Assembly: GCA_050516505.1 (NCBI GenBank)
Contig: CP191518.1
Span: 1,302,001 to 1,366,000 of the forward strand
Reading direction: 5' to 3'
Length of the DNA: 64,000 nucleotides
From: Scandinavium ludwigii_A
GTDB lineage: Bacteria; Pseudomonadota; Gammaproteobacteria; Enterobacterales; Enterobacteriaceae
Below are positions 8,761 through 16,888 of this stretch, in pieces (positions within the stretch are counted from its first letter, which is position 1; the number at the start of each line of letters is the position of its first letter). Under the pieces are notes generated by a model that saw only the letters and a program-made list of their open reading frames with translations, did no database searches and was not told the origin of the DNA. A program made the position numbers and the translations under genes.

Positions 8761-8776
8761 TACTCCCCAATAGGGG
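8761..8776. promoter_or_regulatory. Candidate NarL/NarP 7-2-7 site upstream of nuo
   Basis: TACTCCC, a 2-bp gap and ATAGGGG form inverted heptamers with about 6/7 and 5/7 matches to the NarL consensus TACYYMT and its complement. Nitrate-responsive NarL activation of nuo is known in E. coli. The same bases also form a short hairpin, so the match may be incidental. Confidence 0.3.
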
Positions 8777-8973
8777 GAGGAATCACCGGCGATTCCTGTC
8801 AAAATAGAAGGGTAATTCGTGTTTAAGCCTCAGACGGACACGATTCACCAACCGTAAATTCCCTCTGTCATTTCACGGCGAAAAGGCTAAAGGGCATTTA
8901 ATGTTAATGAAAGGTGTTCGGTGTAAATTAATGTGAGGAAACTTTTGTTAAAGTTGACAAAAGGTTATAGAAA

Positions 8974-9042
8974 GGAGTAAAAAACCACATCATTTAGATG
9001 TTTAAGCCATTAGTGGCACACATTATGTGGTTTTTTCACTCC
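8974..9042 (+). promoter_or_regulatory. Long hairpin in the nuo leader, attenuator-like
   Basis: GGAGT followed by A6 and CCACAT (8974-8990) pairs with ATGTGG, T6 and CACTCC (9025-9042). This gives 17 bp with one bulged base around a 34-base loop. The inner CCACAT/ATGTGG stem followed by T6 could act as a weak intrinsic terminator, competing with the full stem in which A6 pairs with T6. It ends 71 bp before the nuoA ATG. Confidence 0.6.
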
Positions 9043-9113
9043 TCCCCATGAATCATGTGGCGTTCATCTGCCAGCCAGAGCAGAGTTTCAGCGCTACTTA
9101 TTTTGGTTAAGCA

Positions 9114-9560
9114 ATGCGTATGTCAACATCCACTGAAGTCATCGCTCATCACTGGGCATTCGCTATATTTCTCATCATTGCCATAGGCCTCTGCTGTCTG
9201 ATGCTTGTTGGCGGTTGGTATCTCGGCGGTCGCGCGCGCGCGCGTAGCAAGAACACCCCGTTCGAGTCGGGTATCGACTCTGTGGGCTCCGCTCGCTTAC
9301 GTCTCTCGGCGAAGTTCTACCTGGTCGCCATGTTCTTCGTCATCTTTGACGTGGAAGCCCTTTACCTTTACGCATGGTCTACGTCTATCCGCGAAAGCGG
9401 TTGGGTGGGCTTTGTTGAAGCCGCAATTTTCATTTTAGTGTTACTGGCAGGCCTGGTTTACCTCGTCCGCATCGGTGCGCTGGACTGGACGCCTACGCGT
9501 TCCCGTCGCACGCTGGTTAACCCGGAAACCGACAGTACCACTAATCGTCATACGCAGTAA
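9114..9560 (+). CDS. nuoA: NADH-quinone oxidoreductase subunit A
   Basis: NuoA is a small membrane subunit of complex I near the quinone-binding junction. The 148-residue protein has three transmembrane helices (about 15-37, 68-88 and 98-118). The conserved cytoplasmic loop contains KNTPFESGIDSVG and the acidic FFVIFDVEALYLYAW segment characteristic of ND3-type subunits. It nearly matches E. coli NuoA (147). The start is the ATG at 9114, with a second ATG two codons later. It is the first gene of the nuo operon. Confidence 0.97.
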   Translation: MRMSTSTEVIAHHWAFAIFLIIAIGLCCLMLVGGWYLGGRARARSKNTPFESGIDSVGSARLRLSAKFYLVAMFFVIFDVEALYLYAWSTSIRESGWVGFVEAAIFILVLLAGLVYLVRIGALDWTPTRSRRTLVNPETDSTTNRHTQ

Positions 9561-9575
9561 AAGCGAGGCAATAAG

Positions 9576-10250
9576 ATGGATTATACGCTCACCCGCATAG
9601 ATCCTAACGGTGAGAACGACCGTTACCCCCTGCAAAAACAGGAGATCGTAACCGACCCTCTTGAGCAGGAAGTAAATAAAAGCGTGTACATGGGCAAGCT
9701 CGAACATGCCCTGCACGATATGGTCAACTGGGGTCGTAAGAACTCAATCTGGCCATACAACTTTGGCCTTTCCTGCTGCTACGTTGAAATGGTGACGTCA
9801 TTCACTGCGGTGCATGACGTTGCGCGTTTTGGGGCAGAAGTACTGCGTGCTTCCCCGCGTCAGGCTGACCTGATGGTGGTTGCCGGTACCTGTTTCACCA
9901 AAATGGCCCCGGTCATTCAGCGTCTGTACGATCAGATGCTGGAGCCAAAGTGGGTTATTTCCATGGGCGCCTGTGCAAACTCTGGCGGCATGTACGACAT
10001 TTACTCTGTTGTGCAGGGCGTCGATAAGTTTATCCCGGTCGATGTTTACATCCCTGGCTGCCCGCCGCGTCCGGAAGCCTACATGCAGGCTCTGATGCTG
10101 CTGCAGGAATCCATCGGCAAAGAACGTCGTCCGCTCTCATGGGTGGTTGGCGATCAGGGCGTGTATCGCGCCAACATGCAATCTGAGCGCGAGCGTAAAC
10201 GCGGCGAACGTATTGCTGTGACGAATCTGCGGACACCCGACGAGATTTAA
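9576..10250 (+). CDS. nuoB: NADH-quinone oxidoreductase subunit B
   Basis: NuoB carries the terminal [4Fe-4S] cluster N2, which passes electrons to quinone at the junction of the peripheral and membrane arms. The four ligand cysteines are visible: adjacent C67 and C68 in LSCCYVEM, C133 in GACANSG and C162 in PGCPPRP. The 224-residue length fits the family (220 in E. coli). The start ATG follows a short gap with GAGGC upstream. Confidence 0.97.
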   Translation: MDYTLTRIDPNGENDRYPLQKQEIVTDPLEQEVNKSVYMGKLEHALHDMVNWGRKNSIWPYNFGLSCCYVEMVTSFTAVHDVARFGAEVLRASPRQADLMVVAGTCFTKMAPVIQRLYDQMLEPKWVISMGACANSGGMYDIYSVVQGVDKFIPVDVYIPGCPPRPEAYMQALMLLQESIGKERRPLSWVVGDQGVYRANMQSERERKRGERIAVTNLRTPDEI

Positions 10251-10339
10251 CTTTGCGCCTGTGGGCAGTGGACAAAGCCTTCGCATATCAAAATTAATAG
10301 CGCGGAGCCACGCCCAACAGTCACCACGGAACTTTTGCA

Positions 10340-12145
10340 ATGGTGAACAATATGACCGATTTAACCGCGCACGAAGCTGCCGAATGGCAGACCCGGGATC
10401 ATCTCGATGACCCGGTGATTGGCGAACTGCGCAACCGTTTTGGGCCGGATGCCTTTACCGTTCAGCCGACCCGCACCGGGGTACCCGTTGTTTGGGTTAA
10501 GCGCGAACAGTTACTGGAAGTGGTCGATTTCCTCAAGAGATTGCCGAAGCCTTACGTCATGCTGTTTGATTTACACGGCATGGACGAGCGTCTGCGCACA
10601 CACCGTGACGGGTTACCCGCCGCGGATTTTTCCGTTTTCTACCATCTCATGTCTATCGACCGCAACCGCGACATCATGCTCAAGGTTGCGCTGTCTGAGA
10701 ACGACCTGAATGTGCCGACGGTGACCAAACTTTTCCCTAACGCCAACTGGTATGAGCGTGAAACCTGGGAAATGTTCGGCATCAACATCGAGGGCCACCC
10801 GAATCTGCGTCGCATCATGATGCCGGATACCTGGGAAGGGCACCCGCTGCGTAAAGACTACCCGGCTCGCGCCACCGAATTCGACCCGTTTGAGCTGACC
10901 AAAGCCAAGCAGGATCTGGAGATGGAAGCGCTGACCTTCAAGCCTGAAGACTGGGGCATGAAACGCAGCACCGAAAACGAGGACTTCATGTTCCTCAACC
11001 TCGGTCCTAACCACCCGTCTGCGCACGGTGCGTTCCGTATCATCCTGCAGCTGGATGGCGAAGAGATTGTCGACTGTGTTCCGGATATCGGTTACCACCA
11101 CCGTGGTGCTGAGAAAATGGGCGAGCGTCAATCCTGGCACAGCTACATTCCGTACACCGACCGTATCGAGTACCTCGGCGGCTGCGTGAACGAAATGCCT
11201 TACGTGCTGGCCGTTGAAAAACTGGCCGGGATCAAAGTGCCTGAGCGCGTGGAAGTTATCCGCGTAATGCTCTCTGAACTGTTCCGTATCAACAGCCACC
11301 TGCTGTACATCTCCACCTTCATTCAGGACGTCGGTGCCATGACGCCGGTATTCTTCGCGTTCACCGACCGTCAGAAAATCTACGATCTGGTCGAAGCGAT
11401 CACCGGTTTCCGTATGCACCCAGCCTGGTTCCGCATCGGCGGCGTTGCACACGACCTGCCGCGTGGCTGGGAGCGTCTGCTGCGTGAATTCCTCGACTGG
11501 ATGCCAAAGCGTCTGGCTTCTTACGAGAAAGCCGCGCTGCGTAACTCCATTCTGAAAGGTCGTTCTCAGGGCGTTGCCGCGTACACCGCGAAAGAAGCGC
11601 TGGAGTGGGGCACCACCGGTGCTGGCCTGCGCGCTACCGGGATCGACTTCGACGTGCGTAAAGCGCGTCCGTACTCTGGATATGAAAACTTCGACTTCGA
11701 CATCCCGGTTGGCGGCGGCGTATCCGACTGCTACACCCGCGTGATGCTGAAAGTGGAAGAGCTGCGCCAGAGCCTGCGCATTCTTGAACAGTGTTACAAG
11801 AACATGCCGGAAGGCCCGTTCAAAGCGGATCACCCGCTGACGACGCCGCCACCGAAAGAGCGCACGCTGCAGCATATCGAAACCCTGATCACTCACTTCC
11901 TGCAGGTTTCCTGGGGTCCGGTCATGCCGGCCAACGAATCCTTCCAGATGGTTGAGGCGACCAAGGGCATCAACAGTTACTACCTGACAAGCGATGGCAG
12001 CACCATGAGCTACCGTACCCGTATTCGTACGCCGAGCTATGCGCACTTGCAGCAGATCCCGGCCGCGATCCGCGGAAGCCTGGTTTCGGACCTGATCGTT
12101 TATCTGGGTAGTATCGATTTTGTTATGTCAGATGTGGACCGCTAA
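10340..12145 (+). CDS. nuoC: NADH-quinone oxidoreductase fused subunit C/D
   Basis: This is the natural NuoC-NuoD fusion typical of Enterobacteriaceae, 601 residues. The C part (about 1-190, ND9-like, with WYERETWEMFGI) is followed by the D part (about 205-601, 49-kDa/hydrogenase-like), which begins near FLNLGPNHPSAHGAFR. That histidine-bearing loop lines the quinone pocket. The C-terminus ends FVMSDVDR as in E. coli. Start is ATG 10340 after a 89-bp gap; an in-frame ATG four codons later is possible. nuoE follows after 2 bp. Confidence 0.97.
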   Translation: MVNNMTDLTAHEAAEWQTRDHLDDPVIGELRNRFGPDAFTVQPTRTGVPVVWVKREQLLEVVDFLKRLPKPYVMLFDLHGMDERLRTHRDGLPAADFSVFYHLMSIDRNRDIMLKVALSENDLNVPTVTKLFPNANWYERETWEMFGINIEGHPNLRRIMMPDTWEGHPLRKDYPARATEFDPFELTKAKQDLEMEALTFKPEDWGMKRSTENEDFMFLNLGPNHPSAHGAFRIILQLDGEEIVDCVPDIGYHHRGAEKMGERQSWHSYIPYTDRIEYLGGCVNEMPYVLAVEKLAGIKVPERVEVIRVMLSELFRINSHLLYISTFIQDVGAMTPVFFAFTDRQKIYDLVEAITGFRMHPAWFRIGGVAHDLPRGWERLLREFLDWMPKRLASYEKAALRNSILKGRSQGVAAYTAKEALEWGTTGAGLRATGIDFDVRKARPYSGYENFDFDIPVGGGVSDCYTRVMLKVEELRQSLRILEQCYKNMPEGPFKADHPLTTPPPKERTLQHIETLITHFLQVSWGPVMPANESFQMVEATKGINSYYLTSDGSTMSYRTRIRTPSYAHLQQIPAAIRGSLVSDLIVYLGSIDFVMSDVDR

Positions 12146-12147
12146 TT

Positions 12148-12648
12148 ATGCACGAGAATCAACAACCACAAACCGAGGCTTTTGAGCTGAGTGCGGCTGA
12201 GCGTGACGCTATCGAGCACGAAAAGCATCACTACGAAGATCCGCGTGCGGCGTCCATTGAAGCGCTGAAGATCGTTCAGAAGCAGCGTGGCTGGGTGCCG
12301 GATGGCGCGATTTACGCCATCGCCGACGTGCTGGGTATCCCGGCAAGTGACGTCGAAGGTGTGGCTACGTTCTACAGCCAAATCTTCCGCCAGCCGGTTG
12401 GCCGCCACGTGATTCGCTACTGCGACAGCGTGGTGTGTCATATCACGGGCTATCAGGGTATTCAGGCGGCACTTGAGCAAAAGCTCAATATCAAGCCGGG
12501 CCAGACCACTTTTGATGGACGTTTCACCCTCCTGCCAACCTGTTGTCTCGGCAACTGCGACAAAGGGCCGAACATGATGATTGATGAGGATACTCACAGT
12601 CATCTGACGCCGGAGGCGATCCCTGATCTGCTGGAGCGGTATAAATGA
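12148..12648 (+). CDS. nuoE: NADH-quinone oxidoreductase subunit E
   Basis: NuoE is the 24-kDa-type subunit of the NADH-oxidising module and holds [2Fe-2S] cluster N1a. The four ligands are C92 and C97 (YCDSVVCH) and C133 and C137 (TCCLGNCDKGP). The protein has 166 residues with a thioredoxin-like fold and no membrane segment. Its stop overlaps the nuoF start (ATGA), which indicates translational coupling between these two subunits of the same module. Confidence 0.97.
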   Translation: MHENQQPQTEAFELSAAERDAIEHEKHHYEDPRAASIEALKIVQKQRGWVPDGAIYAIADVLGIPASDVEGVATFYSQIFRQPVGRHVIRYCDSVVCHITGYQGIQAALEQKLNIKPGQTTFDGRFTLLPTCCLGNCDKGPNMMIDEDTHSHLTPEAIPDLLERYK

Positions 12649-13982
12649 AAAACATTACCATGACTCCTGAAACGCACCCGCTGACATGGCGCCTGCGTGA
12701 AGACAAACAGCCGGTTTGGCTCGAAGAGTACGAGAGCAAAAACGGCTATGCCGGGGCGCGTAAAGCCCTGGGCAGCCTGGCACCTGACGAAATCGTCAAT
12801 CAGGTCAAAGACGCGGGTCTGAAAGGACGCGGCGGCGCGGGCTTTTCCACGGGTCTGAAGTGGAGCCTGATGCCGAAAGACGAATCCATGAACATCCGTT
12901 ACCTGCTGTGTAATGCCGATGAAATGGAGCCGGGCACCTATAAAGACCGCCTGTTGATGGAGCAGCTGCCGCACCTGTTGGTGGAAGGCATGCTGATCTC
13001 CGCGTTCGCGCTGAAAGCGTATCGCGGCTACATCTTCCTGCGTGGCGAATACATCGAAGCCGCTGTTCACCTGCGTCGTGCGATTGCTGAAGCGACTGAA
13101 GCTGGTCTGCTCGGGAAAAACATTCTCGGTTCCGGTTTCGACTTCGAACTGATCGTTCACACCGGGGCAGGGCGTTATATCTGTGGTGAAGAAACCGCAC
13201 TGATTAACTCCCTCGAAGGTCGTCGTGCCAACCCACGTTCCAAGCCGCCATTCCCGGCGAGCTCCGGCGTGTGGGGTAAACCGACCTGCGTGAACAACGT
13301 AGAAACCCTCTGCAACGTCCCGGCCATCCTCGCGAACGGCGTGGAGTGGTACCAGAACATCTCGAAAAGCAAAGATGCGGGTACCAAGCTGATGGGCTTC
13401 TCCGGTCGCGTTAAGAATCCGGGCGTTTGGGAACTGCCGTTTGGCACCACCGCGCGTGAAATTCTTGAAGACTACGCGGGCGGCATGCGTGATGGCCTGA
13501 AATTCAAAGCCTGGCAGCCGGGCGGGGCGGGAACAGACTTCCTGACCGAATCGCACCTCGATTTACCGATGGAGTTTGAAAGCATCGGTAAAGCGGGCAG
13601 CCGTTTAGGTACAGCGCTGGCGATGGCCGTTGACCACGAAATTGGCATGGTCGGTCTGGTGCGAAATCTGGAAGAGTTCTTTGCCCGCGAATCCTGCGGC
13701 TGGTGTACGCCATGCCGTGATGGTCTGCCGTGGAGCGTGAAAATTCTGCGTGCTATCGAACGGGGCGAAGGCCAGCCGGGCGACATCGAAACACTTGAGC
13801 AACTGTGTCGATCCCTCGGTCCGGGCAAAACCTTCTGCGCGCACGCGCCTGGCGCGGTTGAACCGCTGCAGAGCGCGATTAAATATTTCCGCGACGAATT
13901 CGAAGCAGGCATCAAGCAGCAGTTCAGCAACACCCATGCGATTGGTGGGATCCAGCCGAACTTGCTGAAGACGCGCTGGTAG
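12645..13982 (+). CDS. nuoF: NADH-quinone oxidoreductase subunit F
   Basis: NuoF binds NADH and FMN and carries [4Fe-4S] cluster N3, the electron entry point of complex I. The nucleotide site GLKGRGGAGFSTG lies at residues 58-70. The cluster ligands are C351, C354 and C357 (ESCGWCTPCRDG) and C398 (KTFCAHAPG), the same numbers as in E. coli. Length is 445 residues. A 179-bp gap with a repeat element follows before nuoG, unusually long for this operon. Confidence 0.97.
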   Translation: MKNITMTPETHPLTWRLREDKQPVWLEEYESKNGYAGARKALGSLAPDEIVNQVKDAGLKGRGGAGFSTGLKWSLMPKDESMNIRYLLCNADEMEPGTYKDRLLMEQLPHLLVEGMLISAFALKAYRGYIFLRGEYIEAAVHLRRAIAEATEAGLLGKNILGSGFDFELIVHTGAGRYICGEETALINSLEGRRANPRSKPPFPASSGVWGKPTCVNNVETLCNVPAILANGVEWYQNISKSKDAGTKLMGFSGRVKNPGVWELPFGTTAREILEDYAGGMRDGLKFKAWQPGGAGTDFLTESHLDLPMEFESIGKAGSRLGTALAMAVDHEIGMVGLVRNLEEFFARESCGWCTPCRDGLPWSVKILRAIERGEGQPGDIETLEQLCRSLGPGKTFCAHAPGAVEPLQSAIKYFRDEFEAGIKQQFSNTHAIGGIQPNLLKTRW

Positions 13983-13989
13983 TTATCTA

Positions 13990-14112
13990 CACGAAATCAT
14001 TCCAGACGCGTCGAGGCGGCGACTGAGCGAATCCCGGGAGCTTACATAAGTAAGTGACTGGGGTGAACGAAGGAAGCCAACAAAGAGGCGGCTTGAAGGA
14101 TGAGGTGTAAAA
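13990..14112. repeat. Dispersed repeat element between nuoF and nuoG
   Basis: About 120 bp of non-coding sequence lie inside the operon. It contains CTTACATAAGTAAG (a 5-bp inverted repeat, 14041-14054) after CCCGGGAG and ends in CTTGAAGGATGAGGTGTA. This resembles a family of intergenic repeats I recall from several Enterobacteriaceae, with ends like CTTGAAGTATGACGGGTA. No second copy was seen in the window. The edges are approximate. Confidence 0.55.
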
Positions 14113-14161
14113 GAATTTTGATTAACGCCTGGTTTCGACCGGGCCAACTGGAAGCACGCTA

Positions 14162-16888
14162 ATGGCTACGATTCATGTAGACGGCAAAGAATACGAGGTC
14201 AACGGAGCGGACAACCTGTTACAGGCTTGCCTCTCTCACGGCCTTGATATTCCCTATTTTTGCTGGCATCCGGCGCTGGGAAGCGTTGGCGCCTGCCGCC
14301 AGTGTGCGGTAAAGCAATATCAAAACGCGGAAGACACGCGTGGCCGCCTGGTGATGTCCTGTATGACACCGGCATCCGATGGCACCTTTATTTCTATTGA
14401 TGACGAAGAAGCGAAGCAGTTCCGCGAAAGCGTGGTCGAGTGGCTGATGACCAACCACCCGCACGACTGTCCGGTCTGTGAAGAGGGCGGCAACTGCCAC
14501 CTGCAGGATATGACCGTCATGACCGGTCACAGCTTCCGTCGCTATCGTTTCACCAAACGTACCCACCGTAACCAGGATCTGGGGCCGTTCATCTCTCACG
14601 AAATGAACCGCTGCATCGCCTGTTACCGCTGTGTGCGTTATTACAAAGATTACGCCGACGGCCCAGATCTGGGTGTTTACGGCGCGCACGACAACGTCTA
14701 TTTCGGACGTCCGGAAGATGGCACGCTGGAGAGTGAATTCTCCGGTAACCTCGTTGAAATCTGCCCAACCGGCGTTTTCACCGACAAAACCCACTCCGAA
14801 CGTTACAACCGTAAATGGGACATGCAGTTTGCACCAAGTATCTGCCAGCAGTGTTCTCTGGGTTGTAACACCAGCCCGGGTGAGCGCTACGGCGAACTGC
14901 GTCGTATCGAAAACCGTTACAACGGTACCGTAAACCATTACTTCCTGTGCGACCGCGGTCGTTTCGGTTATGGCTACGTGAACCTGAAAGACCGTCCGCG
15001 TCAGCCGGTACAGCGTCGCGGTGACGACTTCATCACCCTCAACGCTGAACAGGCGATGCAGGGCGCCGCAGATATTCTGCGTCAGTCGAAGAAAGTCATC
15101 GGCATCGGTTCTCCACGTGCAAGCGTTGAGAGCAACTTCGCGCTGCGTGAACTGGTCGGGGCGGATAACTTCTACACCGGTATCGCCAAAGGCGAGCAGG
15201 AACGTCTGCAACTGGCACTGAAAGTGCTGCGCGAAGGCGGCATTCATACGCCTGCGCTGCGTGACATCGAATCGTACGACGCGGTTCTGGTTCTCGGGGA
15301 AGACATCACCCAGACCGGCGCTCGCGTTGCCCTGGCGGTTCGTCAGGCGGTGAAAGGCAAAGCACGCGAAATGGCAGCGGCCCAGAAAGTGGCTGACTGG
15401 CAGATTGCGGCGATTCTGAACATCGGCCAGCGTGCCAAACACCCGCTGTTCGTGACCAATGTCGATAACACCCGTCTGGACGACATCGCGGCGTGGACCT
15501 ACTGCGCACCAGTTGAAGACCAGGCGCGTTTAGGTTTCGCTATCGCTCACGCGCTGGATAACAGTGCGCCAGCGGTTGAAGGCCTGAGCAACGATCTGAA
15601 AGGTAAAGTGGACGTCATCGTACAGGCGCTGGCCGGTGCGAAAAAACCACTGATTGTTTCCGGGACCAACTCCGGCAGCGCCGAAGTCATTCAGGCGGCA
15701 GCTAACGTTGCTAAAGCCCTGAAAGGCCGCGGGTCAGACGTCGGTGTGACCATGATTGCCCGTGCGGTGAACAGCGTTGGCCTCGGCATGATTGGCGGTG
15801 GTTCGCTTGAAGAAGCACTCGACGAACTCGAAAGCGGTTCTGCTGATGCCGTTGTGGTGCTGGAAAACGATCTGCACCGTCACGCATCTGCAGCCCGCGT
15901 TGATGCTGCGCTGTCCAAAGCGCCGCTGGTGATGGTGATTGATCATCAGCGCACCGCGATTATGGACAAAGCCCATCTGGTGCTGTCTGCGGCGAGCTTC
16001 GCAGAAAGCGACGGAACGGTCATCAACAACGAAGGCCGCGCTCAGCGTTTCTTCCAGGTTTACGACCCGTCTTATTACGACAGCAACATCATCATGCTGG
16101 AAAGCTGGCGCTGGCTGCATTCGCTGCACAGCACCTTAGAAAGCCGTGAAGTTGACTGGACCCAGTTGGATCACGTTATTGATGCCGCCGTGGCTGCATT
16201 GCCGCAGCTGGCAGGCATCAAAGATGCTGCGCCTGATGCGTCGTTCCGTATTCGTGGTCAGAAACTGTCTCGTTCGCCGATTCGCTCCAGCGGTCGTACC
16301 GCGATGCGCGCAGATATCAGCGTGCACGAGCCGCGTCAGCCGCAGGATAAAGACACCATGTTCGCCTTCTCCATGGAAGGGAACAACCAGCCAACGGCTG
16401 CACGTTCGCAAATTCCATTTGCGTGGGCTCCAGGCTGGAACTCCCCGCAGGCATGGAACAAGTTCCAGGCTGAAGTGGGTGGTCATCTGCGTAACGGCGA
16501 TCCGGGCGTGCGTTTGATTGAAGCGTCTGAAAACGGTCTGGCTTACTTCGAGCAGGTTCCGGCCAGCTTCGAAGCGCAGGACGGTCAGTGGCGTATCGCG
16601 CCTTACTACCACCTGTTCGGCAGTGACGAAATGTCACAGCGTTCGCCGGTCTTCCAGCAGCGTATGCCGCAACCGTACATCAAGCTCAATCCGGCCGATG
16701 CCGCGAAGCTTGGCGTTAACGCGGGTGCACAGCTGGCTATCAGCTACGACGGTCAGACCATCAACCTGCCGCTGGTGCTTTCCGATGCACTGACAGCAGG
16801 GCAGGTCGGTCTGCCGATGGGTATGCCGGGCATTGCGCCAGTGTTGGCGGGTGCGCGTATTGAGAATCTGCAGGAGGCGAAAGCATGA
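14162..16888 (+). CDS. nuoG: NADH-quinone oxidoreductase subunit G
   Basis: NuoG is the large iron-sulfur subunit of the NADH module, 908 residues as in E. coli. Residues 1-80 form a [2Fe-2S] domain with C34, C45, C48 and C67. Residues 97-112 supply H101, C103, C106 and C112, and C151, C154, C157 and C201 follow. The extra cluster N7 motif begins at C228, C231 and C235 (ICQQCSLGCN). The rest is a molybdopterin-oxidoreductase-like domain that no longer binds a cofactor. GGAAG lies 7 bases before the ATG. Confidence 0.97.
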   Translation: MATIHVDGKEYEVNGADNLLQACLSHGLDIPYFCWHPALGSVGACRQCAVKQYQNAEDTRGRLVMSCMTPASDGTFISIDDEEAKQFRESVVEWLMTNHPHDCPVCEEGGNCHLQDMTVMTGHSFRRYRFTKRTHRNQDLGPFISHEMNRCIACYRCVRYYKDYADGPDLGVYGAHDNVYFGRPEDGTLESEFSGNLVEICPTGVFTDKTHSERYNRKWDMQFAPSICQQCSLGCNTSPGERYGELRRIENRYNGTVNHYFLCDRGRFGYGYVNLKDRPRQPVQRRGDDFITLNAEQAMQGAADILRQSKKVIGIGSPRASVESNFALRELVGADNFYTGIAKGEQERLQLALKVLREGGIHTPALRDIESYDAVLVLGEDITQTGARVALAVRQAVKGKAREMAAAQKVADWQIAAILNIGQRAKHPLFVTNVDNTRLDDIAAWTYCAPVEDQARLGFAIAHALDNSAPAVEGLSNDLKGKVDVIVQALAGAKKPLIVSGTNSGSAEVIQAAANVAKALKGRGSDVGVTMIARAVNSVGLGMIGGGSLEEALDELESGSADAVVVLENDLHRHASAARVDAALSKAPLVMVIDHQRTAIMDKAHLVLSAASFAESDGTVINNEGRAQRFFQVYDPSYYDSNIIMLESWRWLHSLHSTLESREVDWTQLDHVIDAAVAALPQLAGIKDAAPDASFRIRGQKLSRSPIRSSGRTAMRADISVHEPRQPQDKDTMFAFSMEGNNQPTAARSQIPFAWAPGWNSPQAWNKFQAEVGGHLRNGDPGVRLIEASENGLAYFEQVPASFEAQDGQWRIAPYYHLFGSDEMSQRSPVFQQRMPQPYIKLNPADAAKLGVNAGAQLAISYDGQTINLPLVLSDALTAGQVGLPMGMPGIAPVLAGARIENLQEAKA

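Larger units (their letters stand above)
8568..9113 (+). promoter_or_regulatory. nuo operon promoter and leader region
   Basis: About 546 bp separate the lrhA terminator from nuoA, without a credible gene. The stretch holds a NarL-like inverted heptamer (8761-8776), TTGACA at 8954-8959 with only a weak -10 candidate (TAAAAA, 8978-8983), and a long hairpin (8974-9042). In E. coli nuo transcription responds to ArcA, NarL, FNR, IHF and Fis. No start site can be fixed from sequence alone. Confidence 0.6.

Noticed and set aside
9230..9245. Alternating CG run in nuoA as possible Z-DNA or a slippage site
   Set aside because: It encodes the conserved GRARARSK stretch of NuoA and is adequately explained by arginine and alanine codons.
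10613..12046. 477-codon open frame antisense to nuoC
   Set aside because: It lies wholly opposite a well-conserved gene, resembles no family, and is explained by high-GC codon use leaving few stops on the opposite strand.
12600..13556. 318-codon open frame antisense to nuoE and nuoF
   Set aside because: It crosses two conserved genes on the other strand and shows no protein-like pattern.
14219..15442. 407-codon open frame antisense to nuoG
   Set aside because: Shadow of a conserved coding region with no start context or recognisable domain.
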